Assembly: GCA_001800185.1 (NCBI GenBank)
Contig: MGUX01000072.1
Span: 1 to 7,342 of the forward strand
Direction: 5' to 3'
Length of the DNA: 7,342 nt
DNA from: Elusimicrobia bacterium RIFCSPLOWO2_12_FULL_59_9
GTDB taxonomy: Bacteria > Elusimicrobiota > Elusimicrobia > O2-12-FULL-59-9
In this document: positions 4,366-7,342 of the stretch, piece by piece
Position numbering within the stretch: position 1 is the stretch's first letter
How the letters are laid out: every line of letters begins with the position of its first letter
The notes under the pieces: generated by a model
Told to the model about the DNA's origin: nothing
What the model saw: the letters and a program-made list of their open reading frames with translations, nothing else
Database searches by the model: none
Translations under genes and position numbers: made by a program

Positions 4366-7068
4366 TCATTTGGACCTGCCGTGCCTTTCCTCCATCCTGG
4401 CCTGCCGCTTTTTACGCGCCTCCATTTTCGCGCGCTCCTCCTCCGTCGTCTTGATCATCACCGCGACTTCCCGCATGATTTTGCCCCGCGCCTTGTCCAG
4501 GGCGATGGCGCTGAACTCGGGCTCCACCCATTCGGAAGGGTAAAAAAACACGACGCGAACACCTCTAAGCTTCCGCTTCTCTCCGCCCGCCGACTTATAA
4601 GGCACAGGAAGCTCCGCCCATTTAGAGGCGTCCATAAACTTGCCGCTCTCCGTCACCGCGAACAAGCGGTAGATCAAAACCTGCTCATCTTTTTCCAACT
4701 GCCAGGCGGGCCGGACGGAATTGGTCTTGAAGTCGGCGATGACTAAATCGGCCACCTCGCCCTTGGGGTCCCGCTTGACCAGCACCAGGTCAAAAGCGCC
4801 CCGGAACATATAGCGGGCCAGCACATCGCCGACTTTGCGGGAATTTTTCCCATATTTGCGCATGATGTAGCTTATGGGAATCTCCCGGCCGTATACCTCG
4901 TAGCCTTCTTGCGCCATAAACGCCGCGACCTGATCCACGATGCCGATGGCTTCCTGGGCGCCGCCGAATTTATAATCTCCCAGGTTGTCGCCCCGCTCGG
5001 GCATGAGGATGGGGCCTTCTTCTTCCGCGAGTTCCTGCTCCCAGACGGCGTAAAATTTAGCCGTGATTTCATCCGGGGTCGGACGGCGCCCCTGATGCTG
5101 GATTTGATCCAGTGCCCAATCCAAAGTATAGTGCGCCACATGGCCCTTGAACGTCTGCGCGGGGGTGCCTCCCCTCCGCCGGTAATAGAGTTTTTCTTCG
5201 ATCCAGCGGCGCCTGTCATATTTATAGGACTTGATGGACGAAGCCGAAGTTCTGTAATCGTTGGGACGCTGTTCGGTCCACTCGCCTAAAATCGCCTGCA
5301 TTTCCACGTCGAGCAGCGCGTTGCCTTCGATGCCGGAGTCTTTTTCAAAATACTCCGACGGCTTGACCGCGTCCGGCACCGCTTTTAACATATCCGGATT
5401 TTGAGTCAGCCACACCGATTCCCTTTGGCTGGCGCGCGTTCCGAGCTGGTCGCCCATTGCCGCATAGATGCGGCCCACCGAATCAATCGCCGTGGTCTTG
5501 CGGATTCTAAATTTGGTTTTCCCTTGATCGTCCAACCGCACTTCAGGCGTAAAAGCGAGCTGCTCCCCCGCCAATTTTTCCTGAAAACGACCTTTCCAAA
5601 CTTCGGCAGAAACGCCCTCCGGCAAATCGATTTCGAAGGAACCGGCGCTCGAGTTCTCCCGCAGCCCCTCCTGTTGTTCGGGCGTCCAGCCTTGCTCCAC
5701 CGCCAAGTCCAAGGCTATCCGCCGGAAGGCGCGAAAATCATCCGCGCTGAAGCCGTTGACGCTGACAGGCGAGGGACGGCCGTTTTTGTAGATGGAAATA
5801 ACGGAGCCTCCTTCGCTGATTGAGACGAAGTTGTAGGATAGAAAGGAGTTCCGCATGGACGGCTGCAAATTCTTCAGCAACACTTTATGAAGAAAATCGT
5901 CGTCTTCTCTAGAGCCGAATTCCCGCCCGTCCTGCAGCACCGCCAAGGTGATGCCGTTTTTCTTCAAATTGGTCATATAGTCGACGATCCTCGCGGAAGG
6001 CGGCTCCCGGATCAGCGCCGCGTCGAGAAAAACCACCTTGGGATGGTAGCGGCTCTGTTCCCTCAACGGGTGCCCATCGGAAAGCACCGCGGGGACATCC
6101 GGCCGGGCGGCGGGTTCCCAATCCTTGTCTTTGGACCGGTCCTTTTCCTCTTTCTCCCGGCGGATAAGGTCCGTCGATTTCAGGCTGATCACCCGCACCA
6201 GACTCTTGAGATTGACCGGGTCCACGGACAAAAGCTTTCGCAATTCGGCCTTATTTTTCCATTCCCCATAGCGTTTCGCGTTGCGGATATCGATATGTCT
6301 TAAAATTCCCACCAGCTTTTCGCGCAGCCACCCCAGGGCTTTGCTCTGGATTTGACGCTCGCTAAAAAATTCCATTCCCCGAAGATCCGATTTGCTCAGC
6401 TTCTCGATGGGCACCGTTTTGGCGGCCGACACCTGGCTCACAAAGGCTCCGCCTTGCCCTTTGTCCCGGGTTTTACCCGTCGTCACCTCGACGCGGTTTC
6501 CCGCTTGATAGTCCCGCCAGTAGGCGCGGCTGCTCTCAAACCACTTGCTCCCGGGTTCTCCTCGGATTCTTCGCACGACGACGAACTCCTTGGCGGGGTC
6601 CCCGTTAAATCGAAGCGGACGAAGCTGCTTTCCATTTCCATATACCGGAGGCCTCGCCGAAACGCCGCCCGTCTCCTGGCGGTCCAAACCCAAGGGCTGG
6701 TCGTAAACTTGCCGCAGCATCGCGTAGGCGAACTTGACGTCGTCTTCCTTCCCCTCCCCGGCGTTCTGATTTTCCATGTCGGCGGCGAATTTCTTTAAAG
6801 CCGGCGTCGCCGACGGAGCATGGGGGGAAAGATCGGCCGCCGGAGCGCGGCTGCCCGTTTTGCCGGCCGTCCTCGTCGAAAGCGGTTTGCCGGCCTCCGC
6901 CCGAATCACGGGCTTATTGAATCCGCGGGTCTTTTTAACCGGCCGGGCGGGCCGTTGGATGCGCCCCGAGGCAGGCCGTGAGGACCGCCCGCGGAAAGCC
7001 GCCGCCGCCTCCTGCAGGGGGGACAGGGCCAAACCCAGAACCAGCAACAGACTCAGCGATTTTTTCAT
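4366..7068 (-). CDS. Exported protein with degenerate HAD-like middle and C-terminal PD-(D/E)XK (RecB/Cas4-type) nuclease domain
   Basis: The protein has 900 residues. Residues 1-24 are a good signal peptide (MKKSLSLLLVLG, ending in AAAA before Phe25). Residues 25-75 are basic low-complexity sequence. I recognise nothing in about 100-335. Residues 342-575 resemble a Cof-type HAD fold: VVFLDAAL holds the likely nucleophile Asp349, but the second Asp is Ala351, and the later catalytic motifs are also lost. Residues 606-850 match the PDDEXK_1 nuclease pattern: TSASSIKSYKYD, then GHVAH (His646), GREI (Glu729), RGAFD (Asp760), IADFKT (Asp779, Lys781) and QVLIY (Gln796, Tyr800). All expected metal-binding and catalytic residues are there. 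The Cys residues that bind an iron-sulfur cluster in Cas4 and AddB are absent. The tail (875-900) is a charged helix. The family cleaves DNA, but this protein's substrate is unknown. Its ATG overlaps the preceding stop codon as ATGA, with only a weak Shine-Dalgarno site, which suggests coupled translation. Confidence 0.8.
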   Translation of the reverse strand: MKKSLSLLLVLGLALSPLQEAAAAFRGRSSRPASGRIQRPARPVKKTRGFNKPVIRAEAGKPLSTRTAGKTGSRAPAADLSPHAPSATPALKKFAADMENQNAGEGKEDDVKFAYAMLRQVYDQPLGLDRQETGGVSARPPVYGNGKQLRPLRFNGDPAKEFVVVRRIRGEPGSKWFESSRAYWRDYQAGNRVEVTTGKTRDKGQGGAFVSQVSAAKTVPIEKLSKSDLRGMEFFSERQIQSKALGWLREKLVGILRHIDIRNAKRYGEWKNKAELRKLLSVDPVNLKSLVRVISLKSTDLIRREKEEKDRSKDKDWEPAARPDVPAVLSDGHPLREQSRYHPKVVFLDAALIREPPSARIVDYMTNLKKNGITLAVLQDGREFGSREDDDFLHKVLLKNLQPSMRNSFLSYNFVSISEGGSVISIYKNGRPSPVSVNGFSADDFRAFRRIALDLAVEQGWTPEQQEGLRENSSAGSFEIDLPEGVSAEVWKGRFQEKLAGEQLAFTPEVRLDDQGKTKFRIRKTTAIDSVGRIYAAMGDQLGTRASQRESVWLTQNPDMLKAVPDAVKPSEYFEKDSGIEGNALLDVEMQAILGEWTEQRPNDYRTSASSIKSYKYDRRRWIEEKLYYRRRGGTPAQTFKGHVAHYTLDWALDQIQHQGRRPTPDEITAKFYAVWEQELAEEEGPILMPERGDNLGDYKFGGAQEAIGIVDQVAAFMAQEGYEVYGREIPISYIMRKYGKNSRKVGDVLARYMFRGAFDLVLVKRDPKGEVADLVIADFKTNSVRPAWQLEKDEQVLIYRLFAVTESGKFMDASKWAELPVPYKSAGGEKRKLRGVRVVFFYPSEWVEPEFSAIALDKARGKIMREVAVMIKTTEEERAKMEARKKRQARMEERHGRSK

Positions 7069-7334
7069 GAGGATGAATTCTTCTTAAACTGCTTAAGCGC
7101 CTGCTCCTTGGCCTCAAGATCCCGTTTATTTTCCTTCGCCGCCTTCTTCTTCTGCGCGGCCTCCTTTTTGAGACCGCTCAATTCTGAGTCATAGAGCTTC
7201 CGAATCTTGTTCTCGGCCGCCGACAGTAGATTCCGGGCCTTTCCCACCACGGATTTCAGGCCCTTTTCCCAGGCCTCTTTCACCAACTTCTCCCGCCTTT
7301 TCTTCAGCTCAGCCAGCCGCTTTTTCTTCTCCAT
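7065..7334 (-). CDS. Small Lys-rich coiled-coil protein of unknown function (possibly 5'-truncated by the window)
   Basis: I do not recognise the family. The 89 residues contain about 23 Lys and 6 Arg against 13 acidic residues. They form almost uninterrupted predicted helix with heptad-like spacing, from MEKKKRLAELKKRREKL to a short Ser-rich end (KKNSSS). There is no signal peptide or membrane span in the visible part. The frame stays open through the last eight bases of the window, and the ATG at 7334 has only GGG touching it, with no spaced ribosome binding site. The true start may therefore lie to the right, making this the C-terminal end of a longer protein. Its TGA overlaps the ATG of the nuclease gene (ATGA at 7065-7068), so the two are very likely co-transcribed and translationally coupled. 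A role as a partner or chaperone of the nuclease protein is possible, but rests on position alone. Confidence 0.65.
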   Translation of the reverse strand: MEKKKRLAELKKRREKLVKEAWEKGLKSVVGKARNLLSAAENKIRKLYDSELSGLKKEAAQKKKAAKENKRDLEAKEQALKQFKKNSSS

Positions 7335-7342
7335 CCCGATAA

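Noticed and set aside
4366..7068. Annotation of the nuclease protein as Cas4 or as part of a CRISPR system
   Set aside because: No repeats or other cas genes are visible, the Cys ligands of Cas4 are missing, and the protein is far larger and starts with a signal peptide.
4354..7087. Several 80-150 codon open frames on the plus strand (for example 4354-4746, 5401-5823, 5887-6303, 6352-6798)
   Set aside because: All lie opposite the 900-residue protein, show no domain-like pattern, and are explained by the high GC content. The minus-strand frame contains the complete nuclease motif series.

Overview
This GC-rich window carries five protein genes, all read from the minus strand; the outermost one at each end may run off the window. 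In transcription order (right to left) they are: a small Lys-rich coiled-coil protein (7065-7334); a 900-residue exported protein with a RecB/Cas4-type PD-(D/E)XK nuclease domain (4366-7068); a very large multi-membrane-span protein with distant major-facilitator (MFS) resemblance (884-4285); a stand-alone response-regulator receiver protein (326-742); and the N-terminal part of a thioredoxin (1-196). I see no RNA genes, insertion sequences or CRISPR arrays.

Layout. The coiled-coil gene and the nuclease gene overlap by an ATGA junction, so they are probably translated together. An 80-base gap follows the nuclease gene. It holds a GC-rich hairpin with a run of eight T on the coding strand, which looks like an intrinsic terminator, and then a ribosome binding site for the membrane protein. 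A longer reading of the membrane-protein frame begins inside the nuclease stop codon, but it would translate this hairpin, so I place the start at 4285. Another 141 bases separate the membrane protein from the receiver gene. They contain a hairpin touching the upstream stop codon, an 8-bp inverted repeat, an AT-rich dyad and a good ribosome binding site. A 129-base gap then leads to thioredoxin.

Organism. The signals are those of a bacterium with ordinary Shine-Dalgarno sites. Two long proteins begin with a signal peptide followed by a long low-complexity stretch (Ala/Gly/Ser-rich in one, Arg/Lys/Pro-rich in the other). From memory, such architectures are common in Elusimicrobiota, so an uncultivated member of that phylum is my best guess. 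This is an inference from style, not a marker-gene result.

Function. The thioredoxin and the receiver are clear family members. The most unusual gene is the 900-residue protein. It has a signal peptide, a basic low-complexity region, a middle segment that looks like a catalytically decayed HAD-fold domain, and a C-terminal nuclease domain in which every expected active-site residue can be seen. A nuclease of the RecB/Cas4 fold predicted to be outside the cytoplasm, next to a large exported-type permease, is the part of this window that deserves attention. Any joint role, such as processing extracellular DNA and taking up the products, is speculation.
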